A stretch of 64,000 bases of DNA from Heligmosomoides polygyrus polygyrus (GCA_947396885.1 OX377204.1:3472001-3536000), one strand, 5' to 3'; numbered from the stretch's first letter, positions 21,065-33,110 are shown. A program made the numbers and translations. The notes: a model not told the origin generated them from the sequence alone.

Positions 21065-22018
21065 CTCCGTCGCCTTCACTTCCTGTTCTTGTCTCGACAG
21101 TCAGAAGCTTTACGCCGTCATGACAGGCACTCACACTCTTCCGATTCTCTTAAAGGCCCAACTGTGTGAATACGTTGTCTGTTCTAGTCTTTCAATTGTC
21201 AATCTAACTGCTTACCATTAGCATTCCTTCAGGCTTTAGAACCGAAGGCATCTTACCTTCAATCCGTGCTTGATGCGTCACTTAGTGGCAACAGATTAAG
21301 CTCCGCGAATGCTGTCTCCATACCTGATCTTGACGCCCAGATTCACTTTCATACCTTATCACTAACCATTGTGTCTACCTCTCTCGCTCATCGATTCAGA
21401 AATACGTTACTTAAAAGACGCAATGACGGCGGCGGCGACCCAATGCGCTGCCATGTACCTGTAAACCAATATGGCTGCTATTGTGATAGGTGTACAGTAA
21501 GAGAGCATTCATCTCATTATTTATTGATTGTCTACCAATGTTGCAATAATAATATTAAAATTTCAGATGCACCACTGTCCCGTATTTCTAATAGAAAATT
21601 AATGATAAACTGCTTTGAAATCTTTTGTCTCGGTTTAGTCCACTCATTTTGTTTTAGGTCATAGTACAGTTGGCGACTCTTGCGCATGGCATGAACAAAG
21701 GATCGCTTGATAAATATTTATTTTTCTTCCGCTTCGCTACAGCAGTTTGTATTCTATACACCCTCATCTAGGTGCAATCCCAATCGGGGAGGGGGCAGTC
21801 CATTATGAATTGCTAATGGTAGCTACGCACCAATACATATAGCATACAATACAACATATGAAAGCCTTAACTTACCTGGTCCCCTCCCTTGGAAATGTCG
21901 CGTTAAGCTGAAATATTAAAAGGATTTCATTAGGGGACTATGCACGGCAGCACGATTGTGATCCAAAACTCTATTTGCTTTGGAAAGAAATCGCAAGCCG
22001 CTATCCACTAATTGATAA
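21065..22018. other. Region downstream of the BRICHOS gene
   Basis: It presumably includes the 3' UTR. No AATAAA hexamer was clear, and no other feature is supported. Confidence 0.4.
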
Positions 22019-22282
22019 GGGCCTATGTCAGCATCCGCGGCACGTCCGCGGACAGTCGTCGTCGTCCCGGGGCGGCTAGTGTCGCATTGGAACATGTTTT
22101 GGCTCCCGATTCCGCGGGACAACAGCCGTCCCGCGCGCGGGAAGTATAAAAGCCCTCTCGTCGTCTGTCGGCGGGGATCCGCCGACGGCGGGCGTGGCGG
22201 GGCGCGGCGATTGGCCAGCTCAGGGATCTTGGCGCGATTCTCGCCCGTCGGCGGATGCTCCCGCGAGAGTATAACATAGGCC
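22019..22282. repeat. PIF/Harbinger-like MITE
   Basis: It starts GGGCCTATGTCAGC and ends TATAACATAGGCC, with TAA on each side (22016-22018 and 22283-22285). The ends match the 4971-6618 element. It is 264 bp and GC-rich with no coding content. Confidence 0.6.
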
Positions 22283-22716
22283 TAAGGTAATAACGTTGCT
22301 TTAACGATTTTTCGCGGCCTTATAGTATTGTAATTGTTCCAGGTTTTTGTTCAATTTACCGTGTTTTCACTACTCTCTCCTTCCCTCCACGACTAGGAAA
22401 CCAGTTTAGAAAACTGATTTTTGTATTGGAAGGACAGCATTTTATAATGTAAGCATACTTATATATTTATATGTTGCGGTGCATATTGCATTTCGTTAAA
22501 ATTTAAAATGGACTTCTCCCCCCCCGATTGGGATTGCACCCTGATCTGTAGCAGCAATGGTAATATTTACATTGGTTTGAAAGGAATGTTTTCAGCCATT
22601 CACTTTGCGGTTCCGCCAAAGTTTTGAAAAGTATTCTGGAACCTTTTTTCAATAACGAATATATACTGACTTTTGACCTATATTCACCACTATTCTCGTC
22701 GTATTCCGCTACGACT

Positions 22717-23612
22717 ATGGCAAAGAAAATCATTCTCGACTGCAAGCAGGTTCGACTACTTCTGCTTTACGAGTTCAAGAAGCAAAGCAGTGCAGGAGTC
22801 GCGGTGGATAACATATGTGGAACGACAGGGCCTACCACTGTCTCTTGCAACACAGCGAAGGTGGTCGCGGAAGTTCAAGAACGGAGTCTTTTTGGCTTGA
22901 AGGGTAGACTACGGTCTGGAAGGCCAGTTGTAGAACAAGAAGAGCGCCTTCTGGAGCCCGCTCAGGAGGATCCCCGGCGTCGCACCCGTGAACTGGCAGA
23001 GGAGGTCGATTGCAGTCACACCACCATAGCTAACACCGTGTGGCCTTAGGAAGACCGGATAGCGTAGCTATAGGTCTATTAGGATGCGTGCATGAACTTC
23101 TTGACTTGACGGCGGAGTTTTTATTGGCTCGAGAACCTGGTCACTGGCGATGAAAATGGGTAGTCTACACGCGAATACGTCACTGGCTCAGTCGCGGCGA
23201 AGCAGGAATTCTTACGCCAAGATCGGAACTTCACCCAAAAAAAGGTGATGCTCAGTGTCTGGCGGAGTAGCAGAGTAGTCATTCACTAGGAGCTACTACC
23301 TACAAACGCTACAGTCACCAGCGATGTCTACTGGAGGCAGCTGGATCGCGTTGGAGCAGCTCTTCGTGGGAAACAAGACAAGTCTTCTTCGTTCACGACA
23401 ATGCGCGTCCGCACGTTTTGAGGGAGACTCAGAAAAAACTCCAGTGTTTCGACCCAACGTATTCACCGGACCATGTTCCAGCGGACGGACTACCATCTGT
23501 TTCTTTTGTTGTCGAACTATTTGCAGAAAAAACTTTGAAAAAATTTGACGACAGGAAGCAACTTAAAAGTGCCTCGGTGAGTTCTTTCGTCAAAACTCCA
23601 GGAATTCTATAG
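22717..23612 (+). pseudogene. mariner transposase relic
   Basis: It begins MAKKIILDCKQVRLLLLYEF and keeps a recognisable N-terminal DNA-binding part (RTRELAEEVDCSHTTIA). After 23046 the frame is lost, then FVHDNARPHVLRETQKKLQ appears near 23390, the second catalytic region. The linker and third Asp contexts are badly decayed. Terminal repeats were not located. Confidence 0.65.
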
Positions 23613-24189
23613 AAGCGAGACTACAAATACAATGTACAAATTAACTGCAGTAGTACTACCCTTGCTAGCAAAATATTGACGCCTAAGTGAATTGAAATGA
23701 AGGCAACTGAAAGCTGGGCCTACGAATTAGCGCGGTTCACCTGCTGGCCCTTACCAGAGTACAGCACCTTCTTCGTACCAATTGTGGAAAACGCCTTCGA
23801 ATTCCCTTCCTCTTTGGTGAGGAAATCACGAATGTAGTAGCACATTAGACCCTCCTCCTCTGATCTTTCTGTGTGAGTCAGGTATGCACAACAGAAGAGC
23901 GCCGTTCTGACGTGATACATTCTTTGAGCTCTGATGGAAATCTAGCTCGAACCTCTCTCACAGAGGTCTATTGGGTAGCAGCGTAGAGAAGCGGTTTCGG
24001 GTTTGAGTCCCACTTTGATCCAAACACTAATGATCGTGTCCTATAACCTTGAGATATAAAGGGTGTCTCAAGGGAATAGAATTGTAAGCAATGTGTTCAC
24101 TTCTTGGCTATATGAAAGCTTCGAAGAAAGTTATACTAAAATGTCCCTTGAATTAAAAATTATTCTGACTTTTTGGAGAGTCCTTACTA
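23613..24189. other. Unassigned sequence, part of the 'A' repeat at its right end
   Basis: From about 24107 (GAAAGCTTCGAAGAAAGTTA) it matches 30252 onward, so the A-type repeat begins near here. Earlier bases show only a weak tRNA-B-box-like GGGTTTGAGTCCC near 23999. Confidence 0.4.
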
Positions 24190-25079
24190 CCAGGCTGTCC
24201 AATAATTCTTATCCGAGAATTTCACCATTTTTAATTTTGTTTCAACTTTATTGAGAAACAAGTCTAATCAACAATATAATCACCACAATTATCTACAACA
24301 GCGGCCCATCGATTGGGCAGGTCGCCGATGCCCTTCGCCCAGAACCCCGGGGGCTGCGACTCGAAGAAGTCCGCGATGACGGATTTGAGGTTGTCGTAGT
24401 TGGTGAATTTTCTTCCGGCCAAATGGTGCTTCAGCGGGCGGAACAAGTGGTAGTCGAAGGGGGCGAGGTCCGGGGAATACGGCGGATGGGCAACCGTCTC
24501 CCAGCCGAGCGTCGCCAACTTCTGCTGGGTCTCCTTCGCCACGTGGAGGCGCGCGTTGTCGTGCAGCAGGTGGACAGAGGCCCGTCGGGGACGCTTTTCT
24601 CGGATGACGGCTGCTAGTTTCTCGAGCTGATCGGTGTAGATGGAGGCGGTGACCGTCCTGCCTTGCGGGAGCAGCTCGAAGTACAGCATGCCCTTGGCGT
24701 CCCACCAGCAGCAGAGCATGATCTTCAGCGGGTGTTCCCTGTCCTCGAGGCTCGTGTCGCCGCTCTCGAAACGATTGAACCAGCGCCTGACTGTGCGTTG
24801 GGACACTGCATCCTCCTTGCACGCTCTGCAGATGTTGGCGACCGCGGCGCTCGTGTCGTTGCCCAGCAGCCACTCGTAGTACACGAACGTACGAATTCGA
24901 CCTTGGTCCGTTTTAGCTTGTACTGGTAGCTAGACGCGGCGACTGCGCCTTATATACCCCTAGCGTGGAACTCTGGAGAAGCTTCTAGAAGGCTTTTACA
25001 CTTGCCTGATATTATAACACTTCTAAGGAAAATTATAGAATTTTGAAAATTTTCGGGCAGGAAATATTGGACAGCCTGG
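24190..25079 (-). mobile_element. Internally deleted mariner element
   Basis: The ends are CCAGGCTGTCCAATA and its complement with TA on both sides; the total is 890 bp. The unoccupied site is visible at about 30318-30340 in a related copy (GAGTCTCAC-TA-TAATGAAG), which fixes the boundaries. It is GC-rich compared with its surroundings. Confidence 0.88.
24264..24884 (-). pseudogene. mariner transposase with large in-frame deletion, 206 aa
   Basis: The frame is open for 206 codons, but residues that should follow SLEDREHP are missing and it resumes at IMLCCWWDAKG. About 125 residues are lost, including the WVPHEL linker and the first catalytic Asp. The second (HLLHDNARLH) and third (SPDLAPFDYHLF) catalytic contexts remain. 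The product could at most bind DNA or oligomerise. The GC-rich codons differ from host exons nearby. Confidence 0.85.
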
Positions 25080-26090
25080 TACAATGAAGAAGAATGCACG
25101 AATATTTCTGTTGTTCGTATTCTCGTAGCTATCGGCAAGAAGTTTCCCGTTTCACTGAGCATATAAATAGCCGTTCTAAATGCCCGTCATGGTGCAGATG
25201 TGTGAGATCCTAGTTGCTGCAGGGAGAGGATGTTGTGGCTCAGGCCTGGGAAAGGGAGTACGGGGTACTCACCCGACATCCTCACCCTGTAGGCGTAGAA
25301 TTCCTTCTACAAATAGAAGGTACCTGTGTTTGCAAGTAATGTACACATGTTTAAGGCTTTCCGAATCTTTTGAAACCAGTTCTAGGATCTCACTGAGAAG
25401 AGCCGAGATGGATGCTCCCTTTCCGACATTGATTTCAACGCGACTAGAATGCTGGATGACGACTACGTAGAACAAGCAACAAGCGCGCGACAAGTTTGTG
25501 AGACCTTCCGCATCAGTGGGAATAGTGAAATGACCTATGATGACCTCCTGGGAATCCTAGACGTGCCCGCGATTGCAATCGCTGATTACTTAGAAGATGA
25601 AGTGAAGTGACGGTCAGATGCAGCTTTTATTCCGAAATGCCCACTCAAAGCACTGCTATTACACAACCTAGTCAGCCGTTAACCCTGCCTTGCCTAATCT
25701 ACTTGACAGCCTGGAATTGGAGGATGTTTGGGAATATGAATTCTCAAACAACGCTTCACTTGTTTCACTGTATTGCTGAGCAATACAGTGAGCAAAATGA
25801 TCAATGACAGTACTAATCAATAGCTTTTGGAAGCGCCACGAACTCTTCTTCCACGGGATGACGTGGAGGCGATTTGAGCGCGTACTATATGTACTACTTT
25901 CAAGTCAAATTGGACACTTGAACACTTTTCATGACAAATTCGACACTCATCTTAACCTGATGCTTCTGAAATCGAAACGAATGATGTCTGAAATAAATGA
26001 GCGAAGTCTTCCAAATCGAAACGGGCTTCCTACAGGTTAAACTACGGACTCTCCCAGAAGATGAGATTAACTTTTTTATTTAACAAAGAG
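25080..26090 (+). repeat. 'A' repeat, copy 1 (outer arm of a foldback)
   Basis: This sequence recurs inverted at about 27930-28880 and directly at 30330-30537 plus 32804-33100. Shared landmarks include TAAATAGCC near 25165, GCGTAGAATTCCTTCTAC, and ACGCGACTAGAATGCTGG. No coding content is recognised. It may be part of a large foldback transposon with its centre near 27000. Confidence 0.65.
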
Positions 26091-26336
26091 GTCGTATAAA
26101 TTTCCTTGAAATTTTTTTAGTTCAGTTGTCCGAAAGGGTGTAACAAATTTACGAAAATCTTGCTTTTCGAGAAAAAATACTGTTTAAATTTGGTAAAGTA
26201 GAGCGAAGGAGCTCTCTACAATGATAATTTTCCTTTTCTGAGCTTTCACTTACACTTAATTGACCAAAAAATGTGAAAAATCGAAACGTGAAGAAACAGA
26301 ACATATCTTCTGACAAAGCAAATATGTAGTTCTCTT

Positions 26337-26632
26337 AAAGGATATAAAATAAAGGACAACGTTTCTCAATCCCCGTTGTGATGCGCAATGCATTCTACTT
26401 CTAAGGGATGTCGTGGAGGCGATTTGAATGCGCATTTGGCCATACAATGACTTGCGGTGGCCAGCCGATAAACAAGTCAGCGCTTTATCCTTCTCAAGAC
26501 AAATCTGCTACCAATTCAACGACCCCGGAGGGATGGAAGGCTTGGTTGGCCTAGGCGGGAAGTCCGAACCAGGAACCTGGTATCGAGTGCACGCGATAGC
26601 CAGCGCCTCTTCCGACTGCGCTACACGCGCCC
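26337..26632 (-). repeat. tRNA-derived SINE (copy 8, near full length)
   Basis: On the minus strand it has TGTAGCGCAGTCGGAAGAGG, GGTTCGGACTTCC, the full body and an AAAGGATATAAAATAAAGGA-type tail on the plus strand. Confidence 0.8.
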
Positions 26633-26927
26633 AATCGTTCTTTTCATAAAAAAAAACAATACCAGAGAGATGAAAAATCGAAAGCTGGCAACATTTATAA
26701 TCCGACAACCTATTATGTAAATGTTCGTTTTATTATTATTATTTTCTCTCTTTTCTTCTCCTATATTTCTCATTTGGGCACCTTATGGCGCACTCATTAT
26801 GGTGAACAAAGTAAATAAATAAATAAAATGTACATATTTAAGGTCATAAGCTGGGTGTGGAGTGTTTTTAAACATTTTGTTTTTAAAAAATTGCTGAAAA
26901 TTTCTTGCGTAACGTTTATGCCGTCTA

Positions 26928-27662
26928 ATATTGGACTGCAGCTGAATCTTACGAAGACGATGTTCATGAGGAACGGACAAGTTTCTGATGCCCCATTCTC
27001 GCTCAACGGAACGAACATCTCCGCGTGCTCCAGCTACGTGTATCTGGGTTGCGAAGTCAAAATGGCCAACGACCTAGCGCCGGAGCTGAGCAGGAGGAAA
27101 CGAGCGGCTTGGGGAGCTTTCAAGAGCGTCGAAGAAGTCGCCAAGAAGACAAAGAACGTCCGACTCCGTGCCCACCTATTCGACTCCACTATTCTTCCTG
27201 CCCTAACCGCCTCAGAGACCTGGGCTATACGAAAGCAGGATGAACACGCGATCAGCGTCGCGCAGCGTGGAATCGAGAGGACGATGCTCGGAGTGACACG
27301 ACTCACGCAAGTGAGAGAAGGCCTCCGGAGTTCCGAGCTTCGCCGACGTTCGAAGATCAGAGACGCTGTCGCGTGGGCCAAGTTGTCGAAAATTAGGTGG
27401 GCCGGCCACGTAATGCGCTTCGCAGACACCCGCTGGACGAGAGCAGTTATCGACTGGATTCCGAGGGATGTCAAGAGAACACCTCGACGACCACCAACGC
27501 GTGGGTCGGACTTCTTCGTGAAAGCGCTCGACGACCTATGACGCTCTTTGTGTCCCTTGCGCGAGGAGGATCCATTGGAGCACTCTGGCACGCGACAGGA
27601 ACGAATGCTGGCGCGCGCTCGAGCAAGTCGATGATCAACGGGACGACAGCTGATACAGGTAA
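26928..27662 (+). pseudogene. 5'-truncated RTE-type reverse transcriptase fragment
   Basis: It reads NIGLQLNLTKTMFMRNG, SSYVYLGCEVKMANDLAP, HLFDSTILPAL, RTMLGVTRLTQVREG and RWAGHVMRFADTRW up to a stop near 27541. This is the region downstream of the reverse transcriptase core. A codon or two is missing at PALTASETW compared with the 11691 copy, and the 3' part is frame-shifted. It lies in the spacer between the arms of the A repeat. Confidence 0.82.
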
Positions 27663-27929
27663 ACGTCTATGCCATAAAGAGAACGATTTGCCTTGTCAGA
27701 TGATGTGCTTCTATTTCTTCACATTTCAATTTTTCCACAATATTTGATCAGTTAACTGAAAGATCAAAAAAGAAAAATTATCTTTGCCGACAGCTCCTTC
27801 ACTCTACTTTATCACATTCTAAATAACTCTCGAAAAACAAGATTTTTACAAAATTATGTGTTACACACTTTCGGGCAAGTGAACTAAAAAAAACTTCAAG
27901 GACAATTATACGAAATCCTTCATTTGACA
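27663..27929. other. Unassigned spacer
   Basis: AT-rich, with no supported feature. Confidence 0.3.
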
Positions 27930-28880
27930 GAGTTCGTAGTTTACCTTGTAGGAAGCATCGTTTCGATTCAGAAGACTTCGCTCATTTATTTCGGACTTCA
28001 TTCATACTGATTTCAGAAGCATCGAGTGTGTTAAGTGTGTCGAATCTGACATTAAAAGTATCCAATTTGAGTTGAAAGTGGTACATATGTCCAGTACGCG
28101 TTCAAATCGTCTCCACGTCATCCCGAGGAAGAAGAGAGCGTGGCGCTTCCAAAAGCTATTGATTAGTACTGTCTGCTTATCATTTTGCTCACTGTATTGC
28201 TCAGCGATACAGTGAAACAGGTGGTGCGGTGTTTGAGATTTCATGTTCCCAAACGTCTTGTGATCCCTAGGCTGTTAAGTAGATTACTCTGGCCGGACGG
28301 GAGAAGTTGGGCCGTGTCCCGGAGCTGCGATCTGCTCAGCTCCGGTCCAAGAACCTCGGTCATCCTTTTTGAGGGCAGCACGTGCTGCTTGAGTTCGGCA
28401 GCACATCCTCCCTTCGAAATGAACAGGATGTGCTGCCGAGTTCGAGATGACCAAATGCTGTGAACTAGGCAAGTGGTTCAGCCCACTTTTGCATTCTTGA
28501 GCCGTAGCTGGACAGATCTTGCGCCATAGCTGGGCAGATTGCGGCTCCGGGACACGGCCCAACTTCTCCCGTCCGGCCAGAGTAGGCAAGGCATGGTTGA
28601 CGGCTAACTAGGTTGTGTAATAGCAGTGCTCTGAATGAGCATTTCAGAATAAAAGTCGCATCTGACCGTCACTTCACTATCTCCTGAATAAGTAAGTTCT
28701 GTGTAATCGTCATCCAGCATTCTAGTCGCGTTGAAAACAAGTTCAGAAAGGAGGGATCCATCCCGGCTTTCCTTAATGAGATCCTAGAACTGGTTTCAAA
28801 ACATTCAGAAAACCCTAAACACGTGTGCATTACTTATAATCACAGGTGCCTTATATCTGCAGAAGGAATTCTACGCTTGC
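27930..28880 (-). repeat. 'A' repeat, copy 2 (inverted)
   Basis: This is the inverted counterpart of 25250-26060, including TCACTGTATTGCTCAGCGAT and CTATTGATTAGTACTGTC. It is interrupted by the 296-bp foldback at 28287-28582 and followed at 28888 by an inverted hAT-like copy. Confidence 0.7.
28287..28582. mobile_element. Small foldback element in the A repeat
   Basis: The inverted ends CTCTGGCCGGACGGGAGAAG and complement continue for about 38 bp. An inner inverted pair GGCAGCACATCCT / AGGATGTGCTGCC is also present. The corresponding position of A copy 1 lacks it. Confidence 0.7.
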
Positions 28881-28887
28881 TTCCGGC

Positions 28888-30251
28888 CAGGGTCGCACAT
28901 TTAACGGTTAACGATTTAACGAATTTAACGAATTAACGGCATTTTTCGTTAAAATCTGGCTTAACGACTTAACGGAAATTTTCAGAAATCTAACGGAATT
29001 TTTAACGAACTTTTTCCTCAGTGAGTTCATCACATTTACTCTTAGCATCCTCTAATGTCGCACATGTCATCCTCCTGATTAGGACTGTTTCCAAAAAAAT
29101 ATTAAAATCTGCATGAATATTTTAATGTTTTCATGAATTTGTTCTAATTTTTTTGAAATAATGCATTTTAGGGGTGTGTGTAGCGCAGTCGGAGGAGGTG
29201 TCGGCCATCGCGTGCAACCTATACCAGGGTTTTGGTCTTTTTTCCGGATTTTCCTCCCAGGCCAACCAAACCTTCAACATCTTTTTGCTCGGTGAATTGG
29301 TACTAGACTTGTCTATAAAGGATGGAACACTGAGCTCTTCATCCAGCACTGGCCACAGCAAGTAATTGTACGGCCAAATACGCATTCAAAACTCCTCCAG
29401 GATATCAGAACTAGAATGCGCCGCGTGTCTCAAAAAAGATTGAATTTGCTGGGTATTAAATGATAAGGAAAAAGGATGGAATGAGACCAATCTTTGTCCT
29501 TATCCTTTAATGCATTTTGGAGATAGAAATTTCCCAGGCACGTCAACGATTCCACAAAGATACTGGTCTAACCTCCTCGTTGGATATGCCTATCCTCACC
29601 TGGCGCTGCTTATCCCAGAATATTTTGTCCGCCAGTTGAACAGTTGAGACGGGGGAATATTTCCGGACGCTGGGCGTGTTTTGAACGATTTTATAAAAAC
29701 GCCAATAACGAAAATTAGAAAAACTACTTTCCCTGAACGTTAACACGTTGACGACGTGTAACAACTTTTCGGCAGTGTGGGACCGTGTGACATGATACCG
29801 CGTCACGATCCAACGTTGCAAAAAAAAAATTGATTGGTCTCACACACCAGTCACTCAAAATGCGTGCTTTCAACAACGCGTTAACACTCCAATGATAGGC
29901 TTTCAATCGTATCTTTATTAGTCCTCTCTGTACTTAATGGGCTGGTGCTCACAAGATTGTAAATGCTCGTAGAACAGTCGGACAAAAGATCTAGGAAAGG
30001 GGGAACTCCGGGTACCTCCGGGTACTGATCGAACATTTTAAGATGCTTTGTCGGTGATCATCTTGAATGATAGTTCCACACCTGTTCTTATTCCGCACTC
30101 TGTAGATGATTCGTTGCAGAAGGGTTGTTTATTTTTCCGTGTTTGTTGATGTCGAACAGTTTATTTCACATTGCAGTGTTACAATCGATTCCTTGAACTT
30201 AAGCTTTTCACCTCTTGAAGTTGAAACGTACGAGGTTCTCCCTAATTTTTT
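28888..30251 (-). mobile_element. hAT-like non-autonomous element, inverted and truncated copy
   Basis: It begins CAGGGTCGCACATTTAACGG next to CTTCCGGC, the complement of the target duplication of the right-arm copy. It stops abruptly at 30251 inside the element. Many GTTAA/TTAACG repeats lie in its outer 150 bp. Confidence 0.7.
29174..29445 (+). repeat. tRNA-derived SINE (copy 9, in left arm)
   Basis: The head GTGTGTAGCGCAGTCGGAGG is followed by the family body and the GCGTGTCTCAAAAAAGATTG tail side. The mirror-image copy is in the right arm. Confidence 0.75.
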
Positions 30252-30567
30252 TCGAAAGCTTCGAAGAAGGTTATACTGAAATTTTCCTCGAACAAAAAAC
30301 TATTCTGACTTTTTTGGAGAGTCTCACTATAATGAAGAAGAGTGCACGCATCGTTCCCAATCCCTAATGTTCATATTCTCGCAGCTATCGGTAAATTTCC
30401 CGTTTCATTGAGCGTATAAATAGCCATTCTAAATGCTCAGCATGGTAGTCTTTGCTCGAGATATTACCTGCTCCGATGGAGAAAGGATTGCGGGTCAGGC
30501 GTAGAGAGAGAAGCACCTGACATCTTGACTCCGGAAGCAGGAGTGCACACAAGATTCTGTGCGTTAA

Positions 30568-30767
30568 NNNNNNNNNNNNNNNNNNNNNNNNNNNNNNNNN
30601 NNNNNNNNNNNNNNNNNNNNNNNNNNNNNNNNNNNNNNNNNNNNNNNNNNNNNNNNNNNNNNNNNNNNNNNNNNNNNNNNNNNNNNNNNNNNNNNNNNNN
30701 NNNNNNNNNNNNNNNNNNNNNNNNNNNNNNNNNNNNNNNNNNNNNNNNNNNNNNNNNNNNNNNNNNN
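30568..30767. other. Assembly gap of exactly 200 N
   Basis: Unknown bases lie inside the left end of the hAT-like element at 30538, within the spacer of the inverted duplication. The join across it is scaffolding inference, not read sequence. Confidence 0.99.
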
Positions 30768-31649
30768 GTTAAATTTTTTTAACGGAAAATTTTCGTTAAA
30801 TTCGTTAAAAAATACGATTAGCTGCAAACCATTATTTCAAGTGAAAAAAATTAGGGAGAACCTCGTACGTTTCAACTTCAAGAGGTGAAAAGCTAAAGTT
30901 CAAGGAATCGATTGTAACACTGCAATGTAAAATAAACTGTTCGACATCAACAAACACGGAAAAATAAACAACCGTTCTGCAACGAATCATCTACAGAGTG
31001 CGGAATAAGAACAGGTGTGGAACTATCATTCAAGATGATCACCGACAAGGCATCTTAAAATGTTCGATCAGTACCCGGGAGGTACCCGGAGTTCCCCCTT
31101 TCCTAGATCTTTTGTCCGACTGTTCTACGAGCATTTTACAATCTTGTGAGCACCAGCCCATTAAGTACAGAGAGGACTAATAAAGATACGATTGAAAGCC
31201 TATCATTGGAGTGTTAACGCGTTGTTGAAAGCACGCATTTTGAGTGACTGGTGTGTGAGACCAATCAATTTTTTTTGCAACGTTGGATCGTGACGCGGTA
31301 TCATGTCACACGGTCCCACACTGCCGAAAAGTTGTTACACGTCGTCAACGTGTTAACGTTCAGGGAAAGTAGTTTTTCTAATTTTCGTTATTGGCGTTTT
31401 TATAAAATCGTTCAAAACACGCCCAGCGTCCGGAAACATTCCCCGTCTCAACTGTTCAACTGGCGGACAAAATATTCTGGGATAAGCAGCGCCAGGTGAG
31501 GATAGGCCTATCCAACGAGGAGGTTAGACCAGTATCTTTGTGGAATCGTTGACGTGCCTGGGAAATTTCTATCTCCAAAATGCATTAAAGGATAAGGACA
31601 AAGGATGGCCTCATTCCATTTCCTTTTTTTCATTTCCTTCTTCCTTATT

Positions 31650-32515
31650 ATTTAATACGTGGCAAATTCAATCTCTTTTGAGACGCGCGGCGCATTCTAG
31701 TTCTGATATCCTGGAGGAGTTTTGAATGCGTATTTGGCCGTACAATTACTTGCTGTGGCCAGTAGATTGTAGTGCTACGGTAGAGGAAGCCAAGCCGGTG
31801 TTCTTTGGTGTTCCCACTCCAACACCGCTTTTCCAGCCGCGTCCCTCGACACGTGCTGGTCACTCGCAACAGGCGCCGGCTCTAAGCCGAGAAGCGGGGT
31901 ATAAGAGGAGAACCCCGAAAAACATGTGGCGTTCGGCTCCAGTCTGAGTCTGGCGGCGCTAGCCGTTCGTCCCTGGGATCGCCTCAGGCGGATCCTTCCT
32001 TCCCTTCCTCCCCCCCCCCCATTAACCGTCCATCTGCCGTATCCTGCATTGTCTGATAAATAATGTTGATAAATTATTGTCGTCAAAGTGTTTCTTGAAG
32101 CGTTCAACCGGAGAAATATCCATTGTATAAGAACGATTTCTGCTGGTCGGATACGGGTCCGATGGAGTGCTTAGACGGAAATTATTACGACCGTCTTTAA
32201 AAGAAACTTTTCCGTTACATGGAGGCTTAGAGCCGGCGCCTGTTGCGAGTGACCAGCACGTGTCGAGGGACGCGGCTGGAAAAGCGGTGTTGGAGTGGGA
32301 ACACCAAAGAACACCGGCTTGGCTTCCTCTACCGTAGCACTACAAGATGAAGAGCTCAGTGTTCCATCCTTTATAGACAAGTCTAGTACCAATTCACCGA
32401 GCAAAAAGATGTTGAAGGTTTGGTTGGCCTGGGAGGAAAATCCGGAAAAAAGACCAAAACCCTGGTATAGGTTGCACGCGATGGCCGGCACCTCCTCCGA
32501 CTGCGCTACACACAC
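31650..32515 (-). repeat. tRNA-derived SINE (copy 10) split by a foldback
   Basis: The SINE pieces at 31650-31768 and 32347-32515 read through as one copy when 31769-32346 is removed. The intact mirror image is at 29174-29445. Confidence 0.75.
31769..32346. mobile_element. 578-bp foldback element inserted in the SINE
   Basis: Arms of about 120 bp begin TAGTGCTACGGTAGAGGAAG and end in the complement. The left arm of the large duplication lacks it, so it inserted after the duplication or is polymorphic. Confidence 0.75.
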
Positions 32516-33110
32516 CCCTAAAATGCATTATTTCAAAAAAAAATAGAACAAATTCATGAAAACATTAAAATATTCATGCAGATTTTAATATATTTTTTGG
32601 AAACAGCCCTAATCGGGAGGATGAGATGTGCGACATTAGAGGATGCTAAGAGTAAATGTGATAAACTCACTGAGAAAAAAGTTCGTTAAAAATTCCGTTA
32701 GATTTCTGAAAATTTCCGTTAAGTCGTTAAGCCAGATTTTAACGAAAAATGCCGTTAATTCGTTAAATTCGTTAAATCGTTAACCGTTAAATGTGCGACC
32801 CTGGCCGGAAGCAAGCGTAGAATTCCTTCTGCAGATATAAGGCACCTGTGATTATAAGTAATGCACACGTGTTTAGGGTTTTCTGAATGTTTTGAAACCA
32901 GTTCTAGGATCTCATTAAGGAAAGCCGGGATGGATCCCTTCTTTCTGAACTTGTTTTCAACGCGACTAGAATGCTGGATGACGACTACACAGAACTTACT
33001 TACTTAGGAGATAGTGAAGTGACGGTCAGATGCGAATTTTATTCTGAAATGCTCATTCAGAGCACTGCTATTACACAACCTAGTTAGCCGTCAACCATGC
33101 CTTGCGTAGA

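Larger units (their letters stand above)
30538..32803 (+). mobile_element. hAT-like non-autonomous element with nested insertions
   Basis: The ends are CAGGAGTGCACAC and GTGCGACCCTG. The flanks TCCGGAAG (30530-30537) and GCCGGAAG (32804-32811) agree at 7 of 8 bases, as expected for an 8-bp hAT duplication. The interior contains a 200-base gap, GTTAA-dense subterminal zones, a SINE and a foldback. No transposase was seen. Confidence 0.75.
28585..33100. repeat. Large inverted duplication around an assembly gap
   Basis: The left arm 28585-30251 is the near-complement of the right arm 30844-33100. Both arms contain an A-repeat end, a GTTAA-rich hAT-like segment and a SINE. The spacer 30252-30843 holds an unmatched A-repeat start and 200 Ns. 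The right arm has an extra foldback (31769-32346). The arms differ at scattered bases, so they are not a literal copy. Confidence 0.85.
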
